DNA from: an uncultured Pseudanabaenaceae cyanobacterium
GTDB taxonomy: Bacteria; Cyanobacteriota; Cyanobacteriia; PCC-9006; JAAUQQ01
Assembly (NCBI GenBank): GCA_937949725.1
Contig: CALECT010000032.1
Location: 46,802-110,801, forward strand
DNA length: 64,000 nt
Reading direction: 5' to 3'
Below the pieces are notes generated by a model, which worked only from the letters and a program-made list of their open reading frames with translations, had not been told where the DNA came from and made no database searches. A program made the translations under genes and the position numbers. Shown here in pieces: positions 8,703 to 17,080 of this stretch (positions within the stretch are counted from its first letter, which is position 1; every line of letters starts with the position of its first letter).

Positions 8703-9458
8703 CTATTCACTCTCTTGGATATCAGTCGCGATCGCGATGACCGTAATGTTATCTCGTCCGCCATTTTCCTTCGCAGACTCAATGAGTTTCGTTGTCACTT
8801 TCTCGCAGGCGCGGGTGCTCTTGAGCAGCTCAGCAATAATGTGGTCCGAAACCTCTTCGGTCAATCCATCACTGCAGAGCAAGAGTCGATCACCAGGGAC
8901 AACCTCCAAGGGCTGAACACTCACTTCAGTCAGGTCTGGGCGACCCAAACATTGGGACAACACATGACGCCAGGGGTGAGTCTTGATTTGGTCCTGGGTA
9001 ATCACGCCCATTTTGCTGGCCTTGTTAACCCAGGTATGGTCTTCGGTAACTTGATCCAGCTTTGCACCGCGCAGGCGATAGAGACGAGAATCCCCCACAT
9101 GGGCGCACCACGGCTCGGGGACGGCATCACCATTCTTAGGACGGAAAACAATCACTACAGCAGTTGTCCCCATGTCAGAGCGTTGAGGATTATCCTGCTG
9201 ATCTTGAATAATGCTTTGGTTTGCCTTGAGCAGAGCCTCCTCCAGCAACGCTTCTGAGGACTGATCAGTTTGCCAATGCTCCTCTAGGCAGCCACGCACG
9301 ACTTCGGCAGCAAGCTTGCTAGCTTCCTCGCCACCCGCATGGCCTCCCATGCCGTCTGCCACAATAAAAAAGCGGCCTTCGGGGTCAATGTAATATGCGT
9401 CTTGATTAGCCGAGCGAACCAGCCCGGTATCAGTGGCGCCATCAAAATACAGCTTCAT
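8703..9458 (-). CDS. PP2C-family Ser/Thr protein phosphatase
   Basis: This metal-dependent phosphatase removes phosphate from Ser/Thr residues. The 251-residue length is typical of bacterial PphA/PstP-type enzymes with a catalytic domain only. Motifs in order are TGLVRSANQDAYY near residue 11 (first metal Asp), FIVADGMGGHAGGE near 31 (second metal Asp and DGMGGH), HVGDSRLYRLR near 120, LLCSDGLTEEVSD near 193, and GGRDNITVIAI near 232 (DN motif). All metal-ligand motifs are present. The gene begins 43 bp after the ABC1 kinase stop on the same strand, so a kinase-phosphatase transcript is likely. Its targets are unknown. Confidence 0.95.
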   Translation of the reverse strand: MKLYFDGATDTGLVRSANQDAYYIDPEGRFFIVADGMGGHAGGEEASKLAAEVVRGCLEEHWQTDQSSEALLEEALLKANQSIIQDQQDNPQRSDMGTTAVVIVFRPKNGDAVPEPWCAHVGDSRLYRLRGAKLDQVTEDHTWVNKASKMGVITQDQIKTHPWRHVLSQCLGRPDLTEVSVQPLEVVPGDRLLLCSDGLTEEVSDHIIAELLKSTRACEKVTTKLIESAKENGGRDNITVIAIATDIQESE

Positions 9459-9501
9459 CGGCCTGCAATCCTTCCTCTATTCCCCAAGTGCCTAGTTTCG
9501 C

Positions 9502-11250
9502 CTAAATACGATCGTTTCGATTTAAGCGTAGTAGCAGACGCACGAATGCCAATGCCATTACCGCAGCTGCGAAGAACAGCATCACAGCAAGGGGCAGCTT
9601 ATCATAGACAAACAATATCGTTCCCGAAAGTGTAAGGGAACCGAACAAAATTGCATAACTCGTACCCATCTGGATACTGCCTAAGCGGCGCATGAGGCGA
9701 TCGCTCTCAATGGAGCGAACCCGCACTCGCACATCCCCCTGTTCAAGCTTTTCCAGGGTTTCTTCAATGCGAGTGGGCAGGCCAAAGGCAGTGGAACCCA
9801 CCTGGGCTGCTTGGCGACCAATTTGATCAAACAGACCGGGAGAATTAGGCGAGGTTTGACTCATAATATCCAGGGCAAATGGCTTGGCCACCTCCATAAA
9901 GTTAAATTCAGGGTCAAGACCCTTGCCAACGCCTTCTAGAGTTGAGAAGGCGCGCATGACAAAGGTGAAGGTTGCTGGAAACCGGAAAGGCTGACCGTAG
10001 GCAATTTCATACAGATCATCACTAATACTATCAACCGATTGATTCTCAAAGGGTTGGTCCATGAAGTTATCCAGCATGTACTGGATAGACCGGCGAACGG
10101 GACCCATATCACCAATGGGCTCTAGGGCGCCCACTTCAATCATGGCTTTCATCACCTGATTGCCATCTTTTTGGGCAACGCCAAAGAAAATGCCCAGGAG
10201 CTTGGAACGCATATCGGACTGAATTTGGCCCATCATGCCAAAGTCATAGAAAATCAGCGACCCATCGGGGCGAACTGCAAGGTTGCCGGGGTGGGGATCT
10301 GCATGGAAGAGGCCGTAGTTGAGAATCTGGCGAAGGTAAGCTTCTGCCCCCAGCTTGGCCAAGCGCTTGCGGTCCAGGCCAGCAGCTTCCAGGGCTTCGT
10401 AATGGCTGATCTTGATGCCAGGCATATATTCCAGAGTCAGCACCCTGGGGGAGGAATAACGCCAGTACACCCGAGGAACCGCAACCCAGTCCTGCTCACG
10501 GAAATTGCGTCGGAAGGCATCGGCATTGCGGCCCTCATTGAGATAATCAATCTCTTCCCAGAGAATACGGCTGCATTCGCCATAGATGCCCATCCAGTCC
10601 CTGCCTTTGCCCCATTTGGGGTGGCGCTGGAAGTAGCGAGCAATATTCTTAAGAATCTTGAGATCAATATCAAACAGCTGCTTGAGGCCGTTGCGCTGGA
10701 CCTTAACCACAACCTCTTCACCTGAATGAAGCTGGGCTTTATGGACTTGGCCCAAACTAGCAGCAGCTAGGGGCATGGCCTCAACGGATTTGAATAAAGG
10801 ACCTAAGGATTTCCCTAGATCCGCTTCAATGATCTCTTTAGCATCCTCAAAGGGAAAGGCCGGGACGCGATCCTGGAGCTTAGAGAGCTCTTCGACGTAT
10901 TCCGTAGGGAAAAGGTCAGCGCGGGTGGAGAAGAGCTGGCCAAGTTTAATAAAGGTGGGGCCGAGGTCCAGGAAAGTTTCGCGAATCCAGACCGCACGCG
11001 ATCGCCTTCGCCTCACCAAGTTCTCTTCGGTCATGCCCCCACGATAGGACCAAGCCTTGCCATCCATCCAGAGGCGGCGAGACAGTGTCAGCACAAAAGT
11101 CCAGATACGAGCTGCTCGGATCGTCGGGGAGTAGTTACCCCGATTCCAAGAATAGTCGCGCCCAGCCTCCAGAGAGTCTTGCTCAGCAGAGGACAACTCT
11201 GGGACGGTGCTCACGGGCACGATGGTGCTGTCAAGAACAGGAGGGGTCAT
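9502..11250 (-). CDS. ABC1/UbiB-family atypical kinase
   Basis: This 582-residue protein belongs to the ABC1K (UbiB/ADCK) family, linked in cyanobacteria and plastids to prenylquinone metabolism and membrane lipid homeostasis. The family-defining FIKLGQLFSTR (KxGQ) lies near residue 99, the Ala-rich AAASLGQVHKA near 163, the VVVKVQR Lys near 181, the catalytic-loop HADPHPGN near 317 and the metal-binding YDFGMMG near 334. Two hydrophobic C-terminal segments (about 520-570) anchor it to membrane. The N-terminal 50 residues are variable. The PP2C gene follows after 43 bp. The exact substrate is unknown. Confidence 0.95.
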   Translation of the reverse strand: MTPPVLDSTIVPVSTVPELSSAEQDSLEAGRDYSWNRGNYSPTIRAARIWTFVLTLSRRLWMDGKAWSYRGGMTEENLVRRRRSRAVWIRETFLDLGPTFIKLGQLFSTRADLFPTEYVEELSKLQDRVPAFPFEDAKEIIEADLGKSLGPLFKSVEAMPLAAASLGQVHKAQLHSGEEVVVKVQRNGLKQLFDIDLKILKNIARYFQRHPKWGKGRDWMGIYGECSRILWEEIDYLNEGRNADAFRRNFREQDWVAVPRVYWRYSSPRVLTLEYMPGIKISHYEALEAAGLDRKRLAKLGAEAYLRQILNYGLFHADPHPGNLAVRPDGSLIFYDFGMMGQIQSDMRSKLLGIFFGVAQKDGNQVMKAMIEVGALEPIGDMGPVRRSIQYMLDNFMDQPFENQSVDSISDDLYEIAYGQPFRFPATFTFVMRAFSTLEGVGKGLDPEFNFMEVAKPFALDIMSQTSPNSPGLFDQIGRQAAQVGSTAFGLPTRIEETLEKLEQGDVRVRVRSIESDRLMRRLGSIQMGTSYAILFGSLTLSGTILFVYDKLPLAVMLFFAAAVMALAFVRLLLRLNRNDRI

Positions 11251-11706
11251 GTGGACAGAGCAAGTACTGCTAGCCTGAGGGGAAAGAGGAGCGTGGGGCA
11301 GACTCGCTTTGCAAGATTACCTGGGTCAGTTCCAGAGGTAACTCAAGCTTTGGCAAGGGAGGCAATGGCTGGAATGTTCAACTAGTCCACCTAAACAATC
11401 GTTGGATTGTGGATGTTTTAGAGGGAATCAGCACTATTAGCCCAGTTACGAATAGAAATGCATTGCTGCACCTCTATCGCGGACCTACAGTATAGAGCCA
11501 TTTTAGCTGGGATCTCTCTGGGAGAATTGCAGTGCTCCTAAGTCGTGAATTCCCTAGGATTGAGGAATGAGGTCCGTTGCCAGATGCTCAAAGCAACTGG
11601 ATGACCCAAGAAATGGCATCCCTTAAGGCGATTGGATTCAAATTAAAGTTCAACGAACCTGGACTTTCTTTTAAGACGTTGAGCCTTTGAATTCGCCGAG
11701 CACCAG
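11251..11706. other. Intergenic region upstream of the ABC1 kinase gene
   Basis: This 456-bp stretch lies between the ABC1 kinase start and the DUF6825-type gene stop, both on the minus strand. It should hold the kinase promoter. No terminator, repeat, RNA gene or convincing small gene was seen. Confidence 0.35.
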
Positions 11707-12027
11707 CTAGTTGTTTTGATTCCGATGGGCTTGGAGCGTTGTCCGTAGCTGAGCAACTTCGGCTCTGAGTTCATCAATCGTTTCTTGAAGGTCTATAGAA
11801 GAAACAGCTGTGCTTCCGCTAGCTGTTGTTGTGGAACCAGTTTGACTGGCGTCTTGCTGAGCACGAGCCTGAACTTGCTCGGTGAAATTGCGAAAGTTTT
11901 CTCGCTGCTCAGCATCAAACTTACCAACCTCACTGAGGGCAGATGATACGGCGGCTTCGACCTGCTCATTGATGCCTTCAGCCAAAGCGCGACCCAGAAA
12001 AAAGGCATTAACGAGGGGATTTGTCAT
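11707..12027 (-). CDS. DUF6825-type small cyanobacterial/plastid protein
   Basis: The conserved core begins MTNPLVNAFFLGRALAEG and continues through EVGKFDAEQRENFRNFTEQV, a pattern I recognise from a widespread cyanobacterial and plastid family (DUF6825, number from memory). The frame is open to an ATG at 12133-12135 (142 residues), but the family usually starts at the MxNPLVNAFF Met, so I place the start at 12025-12027, giving 107 residues. The middle is helical and charged, followed by a Ser/Thr-rich linker and a C-terminal predicted coiled coil (IDELRAEVAQLRTTLQAH). No function is established. It follows the Ser/Thr kinase gene on the same strand. Confidence 0.82.
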   Translation of the reverse strand: MTNPLVNAFFLGRALAEGINEQVEAAVSSALSEVGKFDAEQRENFRNFTEQVQARAQQDASQTGSTTTASGSTAVSSIDLQETIDELRAEVAQLRTTLQAHRNQNN

Positions 12028-12188
12028 GGAGAGCGTCCAAACGGTGGCAGTGGTCATTATAGCGAGGGATTGAGCGGGGAGCCTGGCTCTTTCTGGGGAG
12101 TTTGGTTCAAGGCCAAAACTCAGCCTCTTTGCCACCGTGAAGAGAAAGAAACCCGTTCGAACTTCAATACTGCGTTTTGTCCGACTTG

Positions 12189-14354
12189 TTAGACGTCCTC
12201 ATAGATAGCATCACCCTCAGCTGGAGCCGGACTGATGCCCTGGGGGATCGCTTCCTCATAGAGAGGAGGTAAGTCTGGCTCGGGGAAGTCATCGGCCGTA
12301 ATGCTCGGTGGTTCCTGCCAATCTGTAGGCGCTTCTTCAACCCAGGGATCCTCTTCAACCCAGTCATCTTGGCTGGCACTGGATTCAGGTTCCACATCGG
12401 AGTAATCGCTGTAATCATTGTCATCTAGTACGGCAGCTTCATCCTCTACATAGGGCTCGGCATAGTCATTGGAATAGCCATCCGAATCGCTTTCGCTACC
12501 ATACTCATCGTTGTAAGCTTTCTCACTGTAGTTATCTTCCACAGCTTGCTCTAGGGCTTCCCCATAGTCCTCGACCGTCGAGCTGTCTGGGGAAGGCTCC
12601 GGTTCATCCCAACGCTCAGTAGGAGCTGACAAGACCTCATCTTGAACAGCATCTTCATCCAAAATAACGTCGGGTAGCTGATCGTCTCTAGGTTCATCCC
12701 AGCGATCGCCACCGTATTCGGGGAGTGGTACATCTCCAGGCAGGTCGTCTAATTGAGTTTCACCCGGCCAGTTTGTTTCGGGAAAGTTTTGAGCTCTGCC
12801 CAGACCGGAGAAACCCGCAACGGACCCAGGATTAAGGACACGCAGGAGTAATCCACCTGCTAAGCCGATAGATGCCATCAAGAGACTGATGGAAGTGAGG
12901 CGCTTGAGGGGCTTAAAAGGAGCAGCAGCAGATGTTTTTGACTGTTGAGCAGCACCAACCATAGCTTTGGGGGGATGAGTTGCCTGGGATGAAGCTCCCT
13001 GTGAAGGAGAACCTGTAGTCCTGGAAGAATGGGAAGGGGAAACTGTTCCCAGCTTAGAGCGCTGAACCTGTTGTTGATCAGATGGGTAAGAGGGAGCATT
13101 GTTGTGAGGGGAGGCTCCTTGGCGATTGCGCAGCGAGTTTCCTGGGGAATTGCGTTGCAGACTCGCTCCGGAATCACTGAGGACATAGTTCGTACCGGGT
13201 GGATTGGGGGAATTGGGCCGCTTGGGGAGAGACGGAGTTGCGGTGTTTGTATGAGTTCCAGATGGGGATGATGACTGCTGTGGCGTAGCTCCTTGGAGGG
13301 GGGAAGAGAAGGCCGGGGGATTTGTGGCGGGGGCTTGGCTGGTAGAAACGGGGCTGTCCAAGTTTTGACTGGGTGGGGGCTGGGTCGCCCAAACTTGTCC
13401 TGGGTTGATGTTTCCCCTAGCAGGACTGCTTGGGGTAGAACCTCTGGACCCGGCTGATTGTGACGAAGGATGACTAGGCGATTCCGCAGGAAGCTTGCTT
13501 TGCAATCGCTCCTGGGAAACAACCCCTGAGGAATGACTAAGGGGAAAGAGTTGGAGCCAGTTTTCCAGGGTGGCAGGCCGCTGGGTTGGATTGAGGGTCA
13601 TGCCCTGGAGAATGGCCTGTTCAGTGACTGGACTGAGGCTGGGTTGTAGTTGACGCGGAGGAATCAGTCCTGCGAAAGCCGTTGGGCCGGGGTTAGGGAC
13701 TTGATATTGACGCTCCGCCGGATGAACTGGGACCTGACCCGTGACAGCCGCATAGAGCGTCGCGGCTAGGCTATAAATATCAAGTCGATTTTTGAAGATA
13801 TCACCGCCTTGAAGTTGTTCTGGAGCACTGAAGGGAGTGAGGCGATCCGCAGGACAATGGGCCAGCTGCAACCCCCAATCAACAAGGGTTGGAATACCCA
13901 CACCCTGGCGAAGAATGATGTTCTTAGGCTTAATGTCTCGATGGAGCAAGCCCTGGCTGTGAATACCTGCTAGGCCGGCAGCAATCTGGCGAATGAGCTG
14001 TAGGGCAACAGCTTCGCTTAGGGGGCCTTTTTGCAGTTGCTGTTCCAGGCTGGTTCCCTTGACTTTTTGCATGACCAAGAAGGGGCGGCCATCCTGCTCA
14101 AACCAATCCAAAATTCGGTTGCGACTGGGGTGGTTAAAGTCTCCTAGGGCTTGGAAGGTGCGTCGCGTCCAGGCAGATTGAAACCGGGATTTCCCCTGGG
14201 GAGCTACCGGGGTCTTAATAATGACTGCAGTGAGGTCCTTGGCTCGAATGCCATGGATCGTCACACTCCAACGGCCTGGCTGGACAGAGGAGCGCAGGAG
14301 GTATCGCCCATCGGCAAGGGAGACGCCAGGCTGGAATGTGAGGATATCTGACAT
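12189..14354 (-). CDS. Atypical membrane Ser/Thr protein kinase with acidic C-terminal tail
   Basis: Residues about 1-270 form a Hanks-type kinase domain: AVIIKTP near 43 (VAIK lysine), HRDIKPKNIIL near 140 (catalytic loop), DWGLQLAH near 158 in place of DFG, FSAPEQL near 174 (APE), and DIYSLAATLY near 191. The glycine-rich loop is not canonical; SSVQPGRWSV stands where GxGxxG is expected. A Ser/Pro/Gln-rich low-complexity linker covers about 275-485, one membrane segment lies near 488-510, and the last 190 residues are strongly Asp/Glu-rich and predicted outside. The kinase may be active with altered nucleotide handling, or a pseudokinase. It lies 85 bp after argJ on the same strand. Substrates are unknown. 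Confidence 0.88.
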   Translation of the reverse strand: MSDILTFQPGVSLADGRYLLRSSVQPGRWSVTIHGIRAKDLTAVIIKTPVAPQGKSRFQSAWTRRTFQALGDFNHPSRNRILDWFEQDGRPFLVMQKVKGTSLEQQLQKGPLSEAVALQLIRQIAAGLAGIHSQGLLHRDIKPKNIILRQGVGIPTLVDWGLQLAHCPADRLTPFSAPEQLQGGDIFKNRLDIYSLAATLYAAVTGQVPVHPAERQYQVPNPGPTAFAGLIPPRQLQPSLSPVTEQAILQGMTLNPTQRPATLENWLQLFPLSHSSGVVSQERLQSKLPAESPSHPSSQSAGSRGSTPSSPARGNINPGQVWATQPPPSQNLDSPVSTSQAPATNPPAFSSPLQGATPQQSSSPSGTHTNTATPSLPKRPNSPNPPGTNYVLSDSGASLQRNSPGNSLRNRQGASPHNNAPSYPSDQQQVQRSKLGTVSPSHSSRTTGSPSQGASSQATHPPKAMVGAAQQSKTSAAAPFKPLKRLTSISLLMASIGLAGGLLLRVLNPGSVAGFSGLGRAQNFPETNWPGETQLDDLPGDVPLPEYGGDRWDEPRDDQLPDVILDEDAVQDEVLSAPTERWDEPEPSPDSSTVEDYGEALEQAVEDNYSEKAYNDEYGSESDSDGYSNDYAEPYVEDEAAVLDDNDYSDYSDVEPESSASQDDWVEEDPWVEEAPTDWQEPPSITADDFPEPDLPPLYEEAIPQGISPAPAEGDAIYEDV

Positions 14355-14439
14355 GTGATTCTGGAGATGAACCTGCCGTCTCCATGTCCCATCGGAGTAG
14401 CAGATGTAGTTTTGGGAAGCTTAACGCCTTCTTCTGAGC

Positions 14440-15786
14440 TTAGGTCGTGTATTCCGCATTGATTTTCACATAGTCGTAGCTTAAGTCACATCCCCAGGCT
14501 AAGCCTTGCCCCGGACCGTCTCCTATAGATACTGCAATGACAATGGGATGTTCCAGGGGGCTATGGCCCATGGCAGGGCGCAGGGGGCTTTTCCCAGCAT
14601 CTGTCACTAGGTCATTGGAGTTGGCGCTGCTCTGGAGGCTCGTTCCCCCGGCCTCGGCTGGAAGCTGAGACGCCTCAGCTTGGCGGCAGAGGTAATCGTG
14701 GGCCGCTTGGACATCGAATTTGAGGGGTTGACCTTGGTCCATGAGCAATGAATCGCCCAGCTGAATGCGCAGTTGATTTTGATCAAAGCTCACCCCAGCC
14801 CGGCCTGCAGCTCCGGCAATGCGACCCCAGTTGGCATCGCGTCCAAAGATGGCTGCTTTGGTTAGGGAGGAACCCGCGATTGTGCGAGCGATTTGTCTGG
14901 CGGCAGCATCATTTGCCGCACCAGTGACATTGACTTCAATTAGGGCTGTTGCTCCTTCGCCATCTCGGGCGATCGCCTTAGCTAGATGCTGACAAACCAC
15001 TGTAAGCATTGCCTCCAATTGCTCCGCCTCTGGGCCAGGAGCAGTGATTGCTGGGGTGCGAGACTGTCCATTGGCTAGGGCAATCAGAGAATCATTGGTA
15101 CTGGTATCTCCATCCACCGTGATTTGGTTGAAGCTGGCATTGGCAGCCCGAGTCAACATTTCTTGCCACAACGCTGGAGAGACCGAAGCATCGCAGGTGA
15201 CGAAGCCCAGCATGGTGGCCATGTCAGGGTGGATCATGCCGGAGCCTTTGGAAATACCGCCGATGCGCACAGGCCGACCGTCCAGTTCCATCTCCAGGGC
15301 GATGGATTTGGTTACTAGATCTGTCGTGACGATCGCTTGGGCCGCAGAATCTGAGCCCGCTTCACTTAAAGCCTCTGCAACCTTATCTATACCAACGAGA
15401 AAAGGCTCCATGGGAATCTGTTTGCCAATCACCCCTGTGGAAGCCACCAGAACAGAGCTGGGGTCAATGCTTAATGCTTTTGCAGCCCGCTCTGTGGAGA
15501 GGCTAACTGCTTTTTCTCCGATGGCTCCTGTTCCTGCATTGGCCTGGCCTGCATTGCAAAGCAGGGCTTGGACTGTGGCATCTTGTTTCAGAGTTTGGCG
15601 ACAATAGTCAACGCAGGCGGCGCGCACCTGGCTTGTGGTGAAGACCCCAGCAGCGATCGCTGGAACATCAGACACAATCAAAGCCACATCAGGAGCCCCA
15701 GAGGGCTTTAGACCTGCTGCAATGCCTGCTGCTCGATAGCCTTTAGGAGCAGTAATACCACCAGGAATCCGTTGCCAAGTTGCCAT
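14440..15786 (-). CDS. argJ: Bifunctional ornithine acetyltransferase/N-acetylglutamate synthase
   Basis: ArgJ moves the acetyl group from N-acetylornithine to glutamate in the cyclic arginine pathway. Landmarks are GITAPKGYRAAGIAAG near residue 9, the oxyanion TGVIG near 116, and the self-cleavage site in GEGATALIEV near 279, where the chain is cut before Thr to give alpha and beta subunits. The C-terminus WGCDLSYDYVKINAEYTT is intact. At 448 residues it is about 35 longer than usual. The extra length sits at about 369-412, a Ser/Ala/Pro-rich insert just before the last strand block (HPIVIAVSIGDG). The frame is continuous through it. Confidence 0.97.
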   Translation of the reverse strand: MATWQRIPGGITAPKGYRAAGIAAGLKPSGAPDVALIVSDVPAIAAGVFTTSQVRAACVDYCRQTLKQDATVQALLCNAGQANAGTGAIGEKAVSLSTERAAKALSIDPSSVLVASTGVIGKQIPMEPFLVGIDKVAEALSEAGSDSAAQAIVTTDLVTKSIALEMELDGRPVRIGGISKGSGMIHPDMATMLGFVTCDASVSPALWQEMLTRAANASFNQITVDGDTSTNDSLIALANGQSRTPAITAPGPEAEQLEAMLTVVCQHLAKAIARDGEGATALIEVNVTGAANDAAARQIARTIAGSSLTKAAIFGRDANWGRIAGAAGRAGVSFDQNQLRIQLGDSLLMDQGQPLKFDVQAAHDYLCRQAEASQLPAEAGGTSLQSSANSNDLVTDAGKSPLRPAMGHSPLEHPIVIAVSIGDGPGQGLAWGCDLSYDYVKINAEYTT

Positions 15787-16064
15787 GAATCAATTCTGTC
15801 CTTTCCGCAGAGGTTGCCCTACTTTTGCCCTTTCAACCATGGCTGGGGGCAAAACAAGGCATGCTTAAAGCTTGGGAGCGCTCTAGCCCATGGACTAGAG
15901 TCTGGGATGGGTCGTAACAACAACCTGACCAGTTCTCCATTGTTCTGATGTATTGTCCCAGTTTTTGCACCTTGGTCATTATCTAGTCTGAGACGGGCTT
16001 ACAGACTGACCAACTGGTGCCTCCGGGGTTGTTATGAGGAGTCCAAAAGAAAATGTCCTCGATG

Positions 16065-16152
16065 CTCCGGGTGTAGCAAATCAAACCAGTAGTAATAACT
16101 GGTAGATGCACCCTGACTCATTAATCCTCGGCTAAGGCTGGGGATTTTTTTT
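16065..16152 (+). ncRNA. Predicted small RNA, cluster I copy 1
   Basis: This is an unnamed candidate small RNA. A 5' part can fold as GGGTGTA pairing with TGCACCC (one G-U pair), enclosing ACCAGT/ACTGGT. The invariant 20-nt core sits at 16101-16120. A terminator hairpin (ATCCTCGGC/GCTGGGGAT, loop TAAG) and eight T follow at 16124-16152. Transcription is inferred from the terminator and the multi-copy conservation; no promoter is certain. Confidence 0.7.
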
Positions 16153-16315
16153 GTCCATTTTTATGCCTGCTGCTATTGGGCAAGTCGCGAGCTAGCGATA
16201 CATGGGTTGAAGGCAGAAGTGAGGCGCTAAACCATCATGAATGCTGGTTTACAAGAAAATATACTCCTGTTAAACAGGTCTGAATTAGCCCATCTTTCTA
16301 GCAATCCAGACTCAT

Positions 16316-16404
16316 CTTCCGGGTGTAGCAAATCAAACCAGTAGTAATAACTGGTAGATGCACCCTGACTCATTAATCCTCGGCCAAGGCCGGGGATTTT
16401 TTTT
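16316..16404 (+). ncRNA. Predicted small RNA, cluster I copy 2
   Basis: Same architecture as copy 1, with the core at 16353-16372 and the terminator at 16376-16404. The 5' fold is identical. In the terminator, C replaces T on both sides of the loop (GGC CAAG GCC against GGC TAAG GCT), so pairing is improved rather than broken. The repeat period from copy 1 is 252 bp and includes the presumed promoter spacer. Confidence 0.7.
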
Positions 16405-16566
16405 GTCAATTTTTACGCCTGCTGTTATGAGGCAAGTTGCGAGTTCGCGATACCAGATTCGCAAACAGCAGTGGGGCGTTAAACCATCATGAATGCTGGC
16501 TGCTAAGGAAATTTAGGCCCACAGAATAAGACTGAATCAAGCCGAGTTCGAGTAATCCAGGTTCAT

Positions 16567-16654
16567 CTTCCGGGTGTAGCAAATCAAACCAGTAGTAATA
16601 ACTGGTAGATGCACCCTGACTCATTAAGCCCCGGCTACGGCTGGGGCTTTTTCT
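16567..16654 (+). ncRNA. Predicted small RNA, cluster I copy 3
   Basis: Core at 16604-16623, terminator AGCCCCGGC/GCTGGGGCT at 16626-16654 with a T-rich run. The stem has paired changes relative to copies 1 and 2 (AT to GC on both arms). The sequence after this copy no longer matches the repeat spacer, so it is the right end of the array. Confidence 0.7.
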
Positions 16655-16885
16655 TATTTAAATGGCCTTGTTAAGCGCCATTGATAATCACTTCTGCCAT
16701 TCAGCCCATCACAAAACATTGAATCAAGTCATGCAGTTGCTTCGGGCCATCTCTTGGTGAGCATCCATTCAGTCTTTCCTAGAAATGAACTCGCTCGGAC
16801 TTCATGAATTTGGGCAATCGCGGAGATAGATAAAAAGCTGAGATTAAGCCTAGTTTTTCTCTCCATAGAACTCCTGCAAAGCCAG

Positions 16886-17080
16886 ATGACAGTGGAAGCC
16901 GTGAACAGTTCCTTCAATGGTCTGGCTATGAACTCCACCCAAAATCCTTCCTCTGATTGGATGCTATTGATTGCAGGTCTATTGATCGCAACCTTAGTCG
17001 CTGCTGTCATGTCCCCCCAAGCCGAACTCGATGCATCGGTGGTGGGGGACTATCCGCTTGAGCAAGCTATTTCGGAATAA
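16886..17080 (+). CDS. Hypothetical small single-span membrane protein
   Basis: This 64-residue frame has one strong hydrophobic segment (MLLIAGLLIATLVAAVM, about residues 26-42) between a polar N-terminus and an acidic C-terminus, the layout of many small cyanobacterial membrane proteins. A second in-frame ATG at 16928 would give a 50-residue form. No good Shine-Dalgarno site was seen for either. Its 3' end overlaps the end of the convergent gene by 14 bp. I do not recognise it; it may not be a gene. Confidence 0.4.
   Translation: MTVEAVNSSFNGLAMNSTQNPSSDWMLLIAGLLIATLVAAVMSPQAELDASVVGDYPLEQAISE

Larger units (their letters stand above)
15787..16885. other. Intergenic region holding small RNA cluster I
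   Basis: About 1.1 kb separates the argJ start from the next small gene. The left 280 bp (argJ promoter side) shows nothing further. From 16065 to 16654 it holds three tandem copies of a terminator-ended unit, called separately. Copies 2 and 3 are preceded by a shared spacer that includes AAACCATCATGAATGCTGG at 16229-16247 and 16481-16499; copy 1 lacks it. The distance between cores is 252 and 251 bp. Confidence 0.7.

Noticed and set aside
12145..12165. GTTCGAAC string resembling a tRNA T-loop
   Set aside because: Flanking bases do not form a T stem and no acceptor or anticodon arm can be built.
16065..16654. Tandem repeats as a possible CRISPR array
   Set aside because: The period is 252 bp with only three units, each ending in a terminator; repeat and spacer sizes do not fit CRISPR.
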